From: Bryobacteraceae bacterium
GTDB taxonomy: Bacteria; Acidobacteriota; Terriglobia; Bryobacterales; Bryobacteraceae
Reading direction: 5' to 3'
Length of the DNA: 29,542 nt
NCBI GenBank assembly: GCA_030039005.1
Contig: JASHQT010000376.1
Location: 1 to 29,542 of the forward strand
The notes below the pieces were generated by a model. The model saw only the letters and a list, made by a program, of their open reading frames with translations, was not told where the DNA came from and made no database searches. This document shows, in pieces, positions 1-7,599 of the stretch. The position numbers and the translations under genes are program-made. Positions within the stretch are counted from its first letter, which is position 1, and each line of letters begins with the position of its first letter.

Positions 1-1
1 G

Positions 2-208
2 GAAACTGCCTCACTTAAAAATGGTGAGGCTTCAGCGGCGGATGGGTATTCCTACGAAACGGTTCCATCCGCCGCGTTAACTGCCCTGCGGGACCCGCAC
101 GCGATTTTGATTGTATCGGCACTATACGAGTGCTACCAGCCCGCCGACTTCAAATTCCCGCTAACGATTACCCGGCTAAATGCGTCCCGAGTTGCTCGTC
201 TGGAATGA
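2..208 (+). CDS. 3' end of an unrecognised protein (partial)
   Basis: From base 2 a reading frame runs for 68 codons to a TGA at 206-208 without a stop; its start lies outside the window. The translation has a protein-like composition, with a hydrophobic strand (AILIVSALYECY) followed by an FKFPLTITRL segment, which suggests the last beta strands of a folded or secreted domain. I do not recognise the family. Two perfect inverted repeats (8-14/24-30 and 35-45/65-75) fall inside the frame, so a structured-RNA reading is an alternative. The following bases 209-432, up to the end of the convergent efflux operon, show no gene and no clear terminator. Confidence 0.42.
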   Translation, partial: ETASLKNGEASAADGYSYETVPSAALTALRDPHAILIVSALYECYQPADFKFPLTITRLNASRVARLE

Positions 209-432
209 CCTGCTCTCGATTATCTCCTCCAAACTCCGCATTCCCACAGAGTTATTTGGAATTGGAGCGTCTCCTGTTCCGCCCACAAGCCATTGATCAA
301 ATGATTGCAGTGATTCAGCGAAGCTCAGACCGCGCACCTGCTATTGCGGCAGGGGTGCTGTCAGAAACTTGTTTGGCGCGGCGCTCGGGCTGACTGGATG
401 TGGCCGAACCCGTAGGTGAGGACATGGCTGTC

Positions 433-1848
433 TCACTGCCACCCGCCACCGAGCGCTTTGTAAAGCTGAACCACGCTCACAAGTTCGGAATAGCGGATCT
501 GCTCCAGCGTGAGTTGGGCCGACAGCAGATCACGATCCGCGTCGAGCGCGTTCAGTTGGGTATCGACGCCTCCATCATAGCGACGATACGCCAATCGCTT
601 GCGAACCTCCAGCGCCAGGACCAGTTTCTGCTGCTCGACCCTGCTCTCCCGGGTTCGCTGATGTGCGATCAGCGCGTCGGAGACTTCCTGGAAGGCGGTA
701 CTGATCGATTTTTCATACGCGACTTGCGCATCCTGGCGTTCGGCCTCGGCAAGTCGAAGGTTGTTCTTCAACCGGCCGGCGGTGAAGATCGGCTGCGTCA
801 CCTGCGGCACGAAGCTCCACGCCGCGTTAGGGCCAGAGAAGAGCCTGGCTAGCGCTGAACTCTGGCCGCCGATATTGCCCGTGAGGGTGATCTGCGGAAA
901 ATACTGAGCCCTCGCAACACCGATGTTCGCATTCGCCGCAATCAGCGACTGTTCAGATGCCCGGATGTCGGGCCGGCGCTCAAGCAAGGCTGATGGCAGG
1001 CCGGCGGGGACCTCCGGAACCAAGTATTCGGCGGTGAAGAGGCTCGCTCGCTCGATGCTTCCCGGGTTCTTGCCGAGCAGCAGCGAGATTTGATCCTCGG
1101 TCTGTTCGATCTGCTGCTTTAATTGCGGAATGCTCACGGCCGCGCTCTCGACGAGTTGCTCGGCTTGCCGTACGTCGAGCTCTGTGGCGATGCCGTGCTC
1201 TTCGCGATCCATCGTCAATTTCAACGACTCCTGCCGCGAAACCAAGGTGCTATCGGAGATCCTGAGCTCGGAATCGAGTTCCAGCAATTCAAAGTAATCG
1301 GCAGCGACTTGGCTCACTACCGTAGTGATCACGGTCTTGCGGTTCCAGTCGGCACTCAGCAAGTTGGCACGGGCGGCCTCCGTGGCGCGTCGCAACTGGC
1401 CCCATAGGTCCACTTGGAACGATAGGAGGTTGAGTGTAGCCTCTCCCCAATTGCGGTTCTGATCGGGGAGAAACGTGGCCGGCAGCGGAGTCGCCCCGCC
1501 CCGTGACAAGCGGGTGAACTGGAGATCCCCCGACGCACTGACCTGCGGGTATTGGTTGGAACGAGTGATTCCGAGGTTCGCGCGCGCCTCGTCCACCCGC
1601 GCCACGGCATCGCGCAGATCGTAGTTCTGAACCAGAGCGACCTTGATCAGGTTGTCGAGCTGCGGATCGCGGAAGACTTCGAACCATTTCAGGTCCGCGA
1701 GCGTTGCGCCTTGCGAGACCGGTAGCGGCTCGGGCGCACGGAAGCTTGCGGGAACGGCGATCTGCGGCCGCTTGTAATTGGGGCCAACGGTGCATCCGGC
1801 CAGCGTCACCGCCGCCACAGCGACTCCAAAATAAAAGGACGTTTTCAT
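433..1848 (-). CDS. RND efflux outer-membrane lipoprotein channel (NodT/OprM family)
   Basis: This is the outer-membrane duct of a tripartite efflux pump; it trimerises and docks on the membrane-fusion protein to carry substrates across the outer membrane. The 471-residue product is a normal length for the family. It starts with a lipoprotein signal, with lipobox LAGC and the lipidated Cys at residue 19, followed by the family hallmark VGPNYKRP. Two repeated outer-membrane efflux domains follow (about residues 60-260 and 270-465), including the typical ERRPDIRASEQ and ARAQYFPQITLTG segments. The ATG lies one base beyond the stop of the pump gene, so the two are almost certainly co-translated. 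It is the last gene of the operon. Substrate cannot be read from sequence. Confidence 0.95.
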   Translation of the reverse strand: MKTSFYFGVAVAAVTLAGCTVGPNYKRPQIAVPASFRAPEPLPVSQGATLADLKWFEVFRDPQLDNLIKVALVQNYDLRDAVARVDEARANLGITRSNQYPQVSASGDLQFTRLSRGGATPLPATFLPDQNRNWGEATLNLLSFQVDLWGQLRRATEAARANLLSADWNRKTVITTVVSQVAADYFELLELDSELRISDSTLVSRQESLKLTMDREEHGIATELDVRQAEQLVESAAVSIPQLKQQIEQTEDQISLLLGKNPGSIERASLFTAEYLVPEVPAGLPSALLERRPDIRASEQSLIAANANIGVARAQYFPQITLTGNIGGQSSALARLFSGPNAAWSFVPQVTQPIFTAGRLKNNLRLAEAERQDAQVAYEKSISTAFQEVSDALIAHQRTRESRVEQQKLVLALEVRKRLAYRRYDGGVDTQLNALDADRDLLSAQLTLEQIRYSELVSVVQLYKALGGGWQ

Positions 1849-1849
1849 G

Positions 1850-4800
1850 TCAGTCTCCTTGAGCCGGCGAAGGTAAGGGATCCGGGCCGGGTGCGACCGT
1901 CCGGGCGCCCGACAGCTTCTCGACTACAACAAAGATCGCGGGAACCAGGAATCTGCCGAGAAACGTTTCCGCCACCATGCCTCCGATGGCCGTCGTGCCG
2001 ATGATCTGGCGCGCGATGGAGCCGGCGCCGGATGCGACCCACAGCGGAATGCAGCCAACAATGAATGCGAGCGCGGTCATCATCAGCGGGCGGAAGCGAA
2101 TCCTCGCGGCGTCGAGCGCGGCCTCCACCAGGGGCTTGCCTCGTTCGTACTCCTCTTTGGCAAATGCGACGATCAGAATCGAATTTTTGGCGCCGAGTCC
2201 GATCAGCATCACCAGGCCGATTTGTAAATACACGTCGTTTTCGAGCTGCACCATGTAAGCCGGCAGGAAAGCCGCCAGCAACACGCGACGCAGCCACAGC
2301 ACCGCCACGGCCCCGAAGACCGCGACTGGAGTACTCAACAACACGCTGAAAGGAAGCGACCAGCTTTCGTAAAGCGCCGCGAGAACCAGGAACACGAAGA
2401 GGAAAGAGAAGCCGAAGATCACCCAGGAGGAAACGCCCTGGCGTGCTTTCTGCTCCTGATACGACATGCCCATGTAGTCGAAGCCCATTTCGGACGGCAT
2501 GGTCTGACGGAAGACTTCTTCCAGCGCCGCGGTTGCCTGATCGGAGCTGTAGCCGGGAGCCGCGCTGCCGTTGATTTGCGCGCCGCGGTATTCGTTGTAG
2601 CGCAAGGTGAACTCGGGCCCGAAACGATTTTGGAAGTCCGAGACGGCCGTCAGCGGAACTGCCGCACCCTGGTTGTTGCGCACGTAGAACTGGCCCAGGT
2701 TGTCTGTATCGGAACGATAAGGCGCCTCGGCCTCCACGTATACCTGCCAGGTGCGCCCGAAATCATTGAAGTAATTTATGAACAGACCGCCCATGTAGGC
2801 CTGAATGGTTTGGTAGACATCGGTCAAAGCGACGCCCTGCTTCAGCACTTTCTCCCGATCTACTTGGATAAAGCGCTGCGGAACACTGGGCAGAAACGTA
2901 GTGGTGATGGTCCCGATTTCAGGACGCTTGCGCGCGGCCGCGAGAAACTTGTTCAGGTTGCCGGCCAGGAACGGGATGTCCTTGCCGGCGCGGTCTTCGA
3001 GCACGAACTGAAATCCACCGGAGGTTCCGACTCCGGGAATCGCGGGCGGCGAGAAGGTGAAAGCGGTTCCGGCGGGCAGCTTGCCGAGCTCGCGGTTGAG
3101 CCGATTCTGGATCGCACGATACTGCTCGTCTCTGGTCTTGCGATCGCCCCACGGCTTGAAGGTGACGAAGAAGAAGGAGTTGTACGTGGTCTGCGCGAAG
3201 CTCAGCAGGTTGAAGCCGATGACGGTGGTGGTGTATTCGACGCCCGGCGTGTTGGCGAGGACCCTCTCGACCTGGGCGGCGGCTTCGCCGGTGCGCTCCA
3301 TGGAAGAAGCCACGGGGAGCTGCAGGCTGACGTACAGATACCCTTGGTCCTCATCGGGCAGGAAGCTGGAAGGAAGATGCTTCGCGACGAGGACCGCCGC
3401 GGCGCCACACACGACGAGCACCAACAGCACGATGGCGCCCTTGCGAATTACGATGTCGGACCAATGGACAAAACCCTCCGTGGCTCGTTCCCAATAGCGA
3501 TTGAAGAAACCGAAAAATTTTGCGAGCGCTCCGCGGCGCTCATTGTCTGCAGCGGGCGCCGGCCGCAGCAACAATCCGGCCAGCGCCGGGCTGAGCGTTA
3601 GCGCGTTGAAGGCCGAGAGCAGCACCGACATCGCGATGGTCAGGGCGAATTGCTGGTAGAGCCTTCCGGTGATGCCGGGGATGAACGCGGTGGGCACGAA
3701 GACGGACGCCAAGACCAATGCGATGCCCACCACGGGGCCCGACAGTTCCTCCATCGCTTTGTGTGCCGCATCCTTAGGTGCCAGGCCTTCCTCGATGTGG
3801 CGCTGCACTCCCTCGACGACCACGATGGCGTCGTCCACCACGAGACCGATGGCCAGCACCAGGCCCAGCATCGAAAGCGTGTTGATGGAGAAGCCGAAGA
3901 TCGGGAACAGTACAAAAGTTCCGATGAGCGAAACGGGTACTGCCAGCATCGGGATGAGCGTGGAGCGCCAATCCTGCAGGAACAGGTAAACCACAAAGAT
4001 CACCAGCGCAATCGCAATGACTAGAGTGATGGCGATTTCCTTCATGCCTTCCGTGACGGGAAGCGTCTGGTCCAGCGATACGGCGTAGTCCATGTCCTCG
4101 GGGAAACGCTGTTTCATCTGCGCCATCAGCTTGCGGACGCCGGCCACGGTTTGAACGGCGTTGGAACCCGGTAACTGGTAGATGGCGATAATGGCGCTCG
4201 GCTTCCCGTTCAGGCGGCCCCGTACGCTATAGCTTTGCGCTCCGAGCTCCGTCCGGGCGACATCCTTCACGCGCACCGTGCCGCCGTTGGGAGCTTCGCG
4301 AACCACGATGTCGCCGAATTGCTCGGGCGACGTCAGGCGTCCTTGGGCCAGAACTGCATAGGTGTACTGCTGCTTGGCGGGAGCCGGCTCGCCGCCCACC
4401 TGACCGGCCGGATTCACCGTATTCTGCGCCTGGATGGCATTAACGATATCGGGGACGGTGATGTTCAGCTTGGCGAGCTGATCCGGTTTCACCCATAGCC
4501 GCATCGCATATTGGCCTGCTCCGAAAATCTGGGTTTGTCCGACGCCGTACGAGCGCGCGATGGGGTCGTTCAGATTGATATAAGCGTAATTGGCGAGAAA
4601 CGTCGCGTCGTGAGTACCGCGCGGCGAATAGACAGCCACCAGCATCAGCGGAGCGGTGGTGGCCTTCTTGATGGTGATCCCGTAATTGTTCACTTCGGGC
4701 GGCAGTTGGCCGGTGGCCTGCTGCTCGCGAGACTGCGTCAAAATCAGATCCATATTGGGATCCGTCTTCAGATCGAAGTCACTGAACAAGGTCGTGCTCG

Positions 4801-5059
4801 AACTGCCGGTGGCGTTCACCGAATACATGTAGTCCAGATTGTCGACGCCATTGACTTGCTGCTCGATGGGCGTGGCAACCGCCTGTTCCAGAGCCAACGA
4901 GTCCGCGCCGACGTAAGTGGCCGTTAGCCGGATCTCGGGCGGGGCGATGGCCGGAAACTGCGCCACGGGCAAAGTCACCGCCATGATCACGCCGACAATC
5001 ACCGTGAGAATGGCGATCACCATGGCTACGATGGGCCGTCTGATAAAGAAATTGGACAT
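1850..5059 (-). CDS. RND multidrug efflux pump, HAE-1 family (AcrB/MexB-like)
   Basis: This inner-membrane proton/drug antiporter captures hydrophobic compounds from the periplasm and passes them to the outer-membrane channel. The 1069 residues match the family length. The N-terminus MSNFFIRRPIVAMVIAI is typical. The proton-relay acidic pair is visible in TM4 (GLVVDDAIVVVE), and the TM10 lysine in GLGAKNSILIVAFAKE. Two large periplasmic loops follow TM1 and TM7. I chose the ATG at 5059 because the family N-terminus begins there and an AAGGAG lies just upstream. The frame extends 50 codons further upstream, but those residues look non-coding and overlap the preceding gene. HAE-1 family is certain; the substrate is unknown. 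Confidence 0.96.
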   Translation of the reverse strand: MSNFFIRRPIVAMVIAILTVIVGVIMAVTLPVAQFPAIAPPEIRLTATYVGADSLALEQAVATPIEQQVNGVDNLDYMYSVNATGSSSTTLFSDFDLKTDPNMDLILTQSREQQATGQLPPEVNNYGITIKKATTAPLMLVAVYSPRGTHDATFLANYAYINLNDPIARSYGVGQTQIFGAGQYAMRLWVKPDQLAKLNITVPDIVNAIQAQNTVNPAGQVGGEPAPAKQQYTYAVLAQGRLTSPEQFGDIVVREAPNGGTVRVKDVARTELGAQSYSVRGRLNGKPSAIIAIYQLPGSNAVQTVAGVRKLMAQMKQRFPEDMDYAVSLDQTLPVTEGMKEIAITLVIAIALVIFVVYLFLQDWRSTLIPMLAVPVSLIGTFVLFPIFGFSINTLSMLGLVLAIGLVVDDAIVVVEGVQRHIEEGLAPKDAAHKAMEELSGPVVGIALVLASVFVPTAFIPGITGRLYQQFALTIAMSVLLSAFNALTLSPALAGLLLRPAPAADNERRGALAKFFGFFNRYWERATEGFVHWSDIVIRKGAIVLLVLVVCGAAAVLVAKHLPSSFLPDEDQGYLYVSLQLPVASSMERTGEAAAQVERVLANTPGVEYTTTVIGFNLLSFAQTTYNSFFFVTFKPWGDRKTRDEQYRAIQNRLNRELGKLPAGTAFTFSPPAIPGVGTSGGFQFVLEDRAGKDIPFLAGNLNKFLAAARKRPEIGTITTTFLPSVPQRFIQVDREKVLKQGVALTDVYQTIQAYMGGLFINYFNDFGRTWQVYVEAEAPYRSDTDNLGQFYVRNNQGAAVPLTAVSDFQNRFGPEFTLRYNEYRGAQINGSAAPGYSSDQATAALEEVFRQTMPSEMGFDYMGMSYQEQKARQGVSSWVIFGFSFLFVFLVLAALYESWSLPFSVLLSTPVAVFGAVAVLWLRRVLLAAFLPAYMVQLENDVYLQIGLVMLIGLGAKNSILIVAFAKEEYERGKPLVEAALDAARIRFRPLMMTALAFIVGCIPLWVASGAGSIARQIIGTTAIGGMVAETFLGRFLVPAIFVVVEKLSGARTVAPGPDPLPSPAQGD

Positions 5060-5100
5060 GGTCCTGGCTCCTTTCCTTCGCTCGCCGTTAACTGGCGTCG

Positions 5101-6354
5101 TTAGCTCGCTGAGTATGGCTTCGGCTGCACGCGCATGCCGGACCGGACCTTCTGCTGGCCCTCGACTACCACCCGGTCGCCGGGCTTCAGTCCACCAGTG
5201 ATGACCCACAGGGTGCCCACGCGATCGCCGACCTGAACCTGGCGCGTCGCGACCTTGTTGTCACCGCCCACCACCACGACTTCGTAGCCGCCTTGAATCT
5301 CGCTCACCGCCGGCTGTGGCACCAGCAAAGCGCCTTTGTCCTCCCCAGTCACGGCGCGCACCATCGCGTATTGGCCAGGCCGCAGGATGTTGCCGGGATT
5401 GGGGAACAGGGCCGTCATTTGGATGGCGCCGGTGCTGGGGTCCACCTGCCGGTCCGCAAAAAAGAACCGGCCGTCGTGCGGGTGCGTAGTCCCGTCGGCC
5501 AGGATGAGCTTCAGCTCCAGATGATGCAGCGCATCGGCCCGCGCCAGACTGAGATACTCCTGCTCGCTCACGGTGAACACGGCCCGGATGGGGTCGAGGG
5601 TCGAGACCGTGGTCACCGCGGGGGTGGAAGGGCCGACCAAGTTACCCACCTGGACGGTAGCGGTGCCGGCGATGCCATCGATCAGAGATGTCAGCCTGGT
5701 GAAGCCGAGGTTCACGTTCGCCGTTTCGAGAGCAGCCTCGGCTGCTTTCACGGCGGCGCCCGCGGCTTCGATCTGCGCCTTCGAAGTCGCCACCTGGGCC
5801 TGCGCGGCGGCTACCAGTGCCACGTTGGATCGATTCGTCTGTACGGCATTATCGAGGTCCTGCCGGGTGACGGCCTTATCCTCGAAAAGCGGCTTGTATT
5901 TATCCTCGTCGAGCTGCGATTTGCGCTGATTCGCCTCGGCGCTCAGAAGCTGCGCCTGCGCCTGAGTGAGAGCCGCCTCAGCCTGCGCCAGTTGCGCCTT
6001 GGACTGGGCGAGCTGCCCCGCCGCCTGGTCGACGGCAGCTTGAAACGGGCGCGGGTCGATCTCAAACAGTAGCTGTCCTTTGTGGACGAAGGAACCTTCG
6101 GCGTAATCTTGACGCAGAAGATACCCGGTGACCTCTGCATTAATAGCTGCGTTGACCAATCCGTTGAGAGTCCCGATCCATTGGTGGCGGACAGGAAGAT
6201 CGCGCTGCTCGACGACCGCAACCTGGACTACGGGCGGCGGTGGTGGCGTGGCTGCCGCTGTGCTCTTTCCATGGCTCACAGCGATGAAGACGATCACCAC
6301 AATCACAAACAGGGTGGCTGCGGCGCCGATCTGAATTCTGTGTTTATGATTCAC
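5101..6354 (-). CDS. RND efflux periplasmic adaptor (membrane-fusion protein, AcrA/MexA-like)
   Basis: This protein bridges the RND pump and the outer-membrane channel. It has 417 residues: an N-terminal transmembrane anchor (about residues 7-27, with no lipobox cysteine), a proline-rich linker, the first half of the lipoyl domain (AAINAEVTGYLLRQDYAEG), a long Ala/Gln-rich coiled-coil hairpin (about 115-220), then beta-barrel and membrane-proximal domains (RAVFTVSEQEY; NILRPGQYAMVRA). The start is a GTG at 6354, with GGAGGGA seven bases upstream. That GTG overlaps the stop of the STAS-like gene (GTGA), implying translational coupling. About 40 bp separate it from the pump gene. Confidence 0.95.
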   Translation of the reverse strand: MNHKHRIQIGAAATLFVIVVIVFIAVSHGKSTAAATPPPPPVVQVAVVEQRDLPVRHQWIGTLNGLVNAAINAEVTGYLLRQDYAEGSFVHKGQLLFEIDPRPFQAAVDQAAGQLAQSKAQLAQAEAALTQAQAQLLSAEANQRKSQLDEDKYKPLFEDKAVTRQDLDNAVQTNRSNVALVAAAQAQVATSKAQIEAAGAAVKAAEAALETANVNLGFTRLTSLIDGIAGTATVQVGNLVGPSTPAVTTVSTLDPIRAVFTVSEQEYLSLARADALHHLELKLILADGTTHPHDGRFFFADRQVDPSTGAIQMTALFPNPGNILRPGQYAMVRAVTGEDKGALLVPQPAVSEIQGGYEVVVVGGDNKVATRQVQVGDRVGTLWVITGGLKPGDRVVVEGQQKVRSGMRVQPKPYSAS

Positions 6355-6668
6355 TTGTTCCCTCCTTCGGAAGTCCTGACCGGCGCCGGCGGGCTTTGGC
6401 GGCCATTTAGCGTCGCGAGCAAGTGTTGATGCTCCACCCCGGAGGCGACAAGTTCGGCGCCGGCGCTTCGCATTTCGGCGAGGAGCGTTTCTCCAGCGTG
6501 ATCGATACAGGTGACTTCTCTGAGGTCGACGATGGCGCGGGCTAGTGGCGCGAGGTCGCGCGCGTACTTCCAACACGAACGCAGCTCGTGCACCCAGGGA
6601 CCGGCGAGGCGCCCATGCAGGCTCCAGCGCTGCCCGTCGGTCGTATCGGAATAACTAACTCGAAACAT
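6351..6668 (-). CDS. STAS-domain-like small protein, first gene of the efflux operon
   Basis: The product is about 105 residues with a STAS-like fold: an N-terminal strand pair (WSLHGRLAG), ARAIVDLREVTCIDHAGETLL, then a helix (AEMRSAGAELVA). STAS proteins such as SpoIIAA are anti-sigma-factor antagonists switched by phosphorylation of a Ser in a D-S-S-G motif. Here the motif reads D-H-A-G, so the phospho-serine is missing and a classical switch is unlikely. I prefer the ATG at 6668 to one at 6701: it has a GAAAGGCG ribosome site, and the putative sigma54 promoter lies between the two. Its stop overlaps the next gene's GTG. A stray STAS-like gene at the head of an RND operon is a pattern I cannot tie to a known mechanism. 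Confidence 0.75.
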   Translation of the reverse strand: MFRVSYSDTTDGQRWSLHGRLAGPWVHELRSCWKYARDLAPLARAIVDLREVTCIDHAGETLLAEMRSAGAELVASGVEHQHLLATLNGRQSPPAPVRTSEGGNK

Positions 6669-6697
6669 ATCGCAACGCCTTTCGGGTTCGAAGAAAG

Positions 6698-6712
6698 GCA
6701 TGCGCGCTGCCG
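6698..6712 (-). promoter_or_regulatory. Putative sigma54 (-24/-12) promoter of the efflux operon
   Basis: On the minus strand the sequence CGGCAGCGCGCATGCC carries GG at 6711-6710 and GC at 6699-6698, separated by exactly ten bases as sigma54 promoters require. It matches CGGCA against TGGCA and ATGC against TTGC. Transcription would begin near 6686, about 18 bases before the chosen ATG at 6668. The match is imperfect, but the position fits both the start codon and the upstream palindromes, and a sigma54 activator is encoded nearby. Confidence 0.5.
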
Positions 6713-6792
6713 AAGATTTACACGCTCATTTCCAAGGGCTTTCACAAACCGAAAGCAGAAATCGCTGGCGAAGTATGGGCATGCCGCCGGAA

Positions 6793-6810
6793 TTTCGGCA
6801 GATGCCGAAA
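6793..6810. promoter_or_regulatory. Perfect 8-2-8 palindrome, likely activator binding site
   Basis: TTTCGGCA-GA-TGCCGAAA is a perfect 18-bp dyad. Its centre lies about 90 bases upstream of the GG of the candidate sigma54 promoter, a normal distance for an enhancer-binding protein. The Fis-type helix-turn-helix of the regulator encoded at 7600-9705 is the obvious candidate to bind it. That assignment is inference. Confidence 0.55.
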
Positions 6811-6859
6811 CCACCGAAGCCTATCGATGGCAGGAGGCCTGCCGAAAATTCTGCCTATC

Positions 6860-6877
6860 TTTCGGCAACTGCCGTTT
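6860..6877. promoter_or_regulatory. Second, imperfect copy of the TTTCGGCA/TGCCGAAA dyad
   Basis: TTTCGGCA-AC-TGCCGTTT repeats the first palindrome with two mismatches in the right arm. A lone half-site TGCCGAAA lies at 6840-6847. The three sites within 85 bases look like a cooperative enhancer array between the efflux operon and the divergent gene at 6979. Confidence 0.45.
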
Positions 6878-6978
6878 AGGCGGCACGGAATCGATGCAGC
6901 GAATGGGGAACTCCTGAATTTTCCCGTTCGGAGCGATCGGCTGCAAAAGTGCTGTCCCCCAGGGGCAGGTGAATAGTA

Positions 6979-7563
6979 ATGAGGATGGAAACTGCCAACA
7001 ACACTGACGACGTTAGAAACCATGCCACGGATCTCTACTGGCTGGCCTTCCTTTTGACCGGACGCGAGGATATCAGTATCGATGTTGCCGCTGACGCCGC
7101 GGTGTCCGGCGACTATGCGACCCCATTCTTCACGGACTGGATGCGGGGCTGGCAGCGGCGGGTCGTTATCGGAAAGGCTCTCGCGGCGATCCACGATCCG
7201 CTTGCCGCTTCGGCGCGCCGGGCTCAACTCGGGCATGTGAGTGGTTCGGCCAGGCCGCCGCGTAACTGGTCGCTCAATCCCGGGACAACAAAAGCAGACC
7301 TCGAACAAGCTCTGCTCGCGATTGATCTGTTTCCCCGAGCCGCATTGCTGTTACTCGTCTTCGAGGGCATTCGAATGGCAGACGCGGCCACTCTGCTGGA
7401 TGCCGATCCCGCGCTCATCCGCAAGGCACAGGCCATCGGGCTGCGCGAATTGACGGCCAACCTCGCCGGAAGAAGCTCGTCTGTGGACCAACGCAGGAGC
7501 GAGGTCACCCCAAGGCCGAAGAGGCTGTGTTCCTGGCTGCGAACCACGGCCCTCTGCCATTAG
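6979..7563 (+). CDS. Degenerate sigma-70 (ECF)-like protein
   Basis: This 194-residue protein resembles an extracytoplasmic-function sigma factor. Near the N-terminus, DLYWLAFLLTGREDISIDVAADA recalls region 2 (LAYLLTG plus the following helix). Residues of about 110-165 (LEQALLAIDLFPRAALLLLVFEGIRMADAATLLDADPALIRKA, written here as one motif in two parts: the LFPRAALLLLVFEG helix and the MADAATLLDADPALIRKA helix-turn-helix) recall region 4. The DNA-facing residues are not the usual ones, and the extended -10-binding region 2 looks weak, so it may be a diverged or non-canonical member. It is divergent from the efflux operon and convergent with the sigma54 regulator (36 bases between stops). The ribosome site is weak (GGCAGGTG). 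Confidence 0.6.
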   Translation: MRMETANNTDDVRNHATDLYWLAFLLTGREDISIDVAADAAVSGDYATPFFTDWMRGWQRRVVIGKALAAIHDPLAASARRAQLGHVSGSARPPRNWSLNPGTTKADLEQALLAIDLFPRAALLLLVFEGIRMADAATLLDADPALIRKAQAIGLRELTANLAGRSSSVDQRRSEVTPRPKRLCSWLRTTALCH

Positions 7564-7599
7564 GGTCACGCGCCCGGCGCCGGTACGGGATCGTCTTCG

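Noticed and set aside
2576..3601. 341-codon open frame on the plus strand
   Set aside because: It is antisense to the RND pump gene and shows no recognisable domain.
6766..6782. TGGCGAAGTATGGGCAT as a plus-strand sigma54 promoter
   Set aside because: The GG-N10-GC spacing is right, but transcription would start inside the palindromic site, far (about 190 bases) from the gene at 6979; the minus-strand site fits better.
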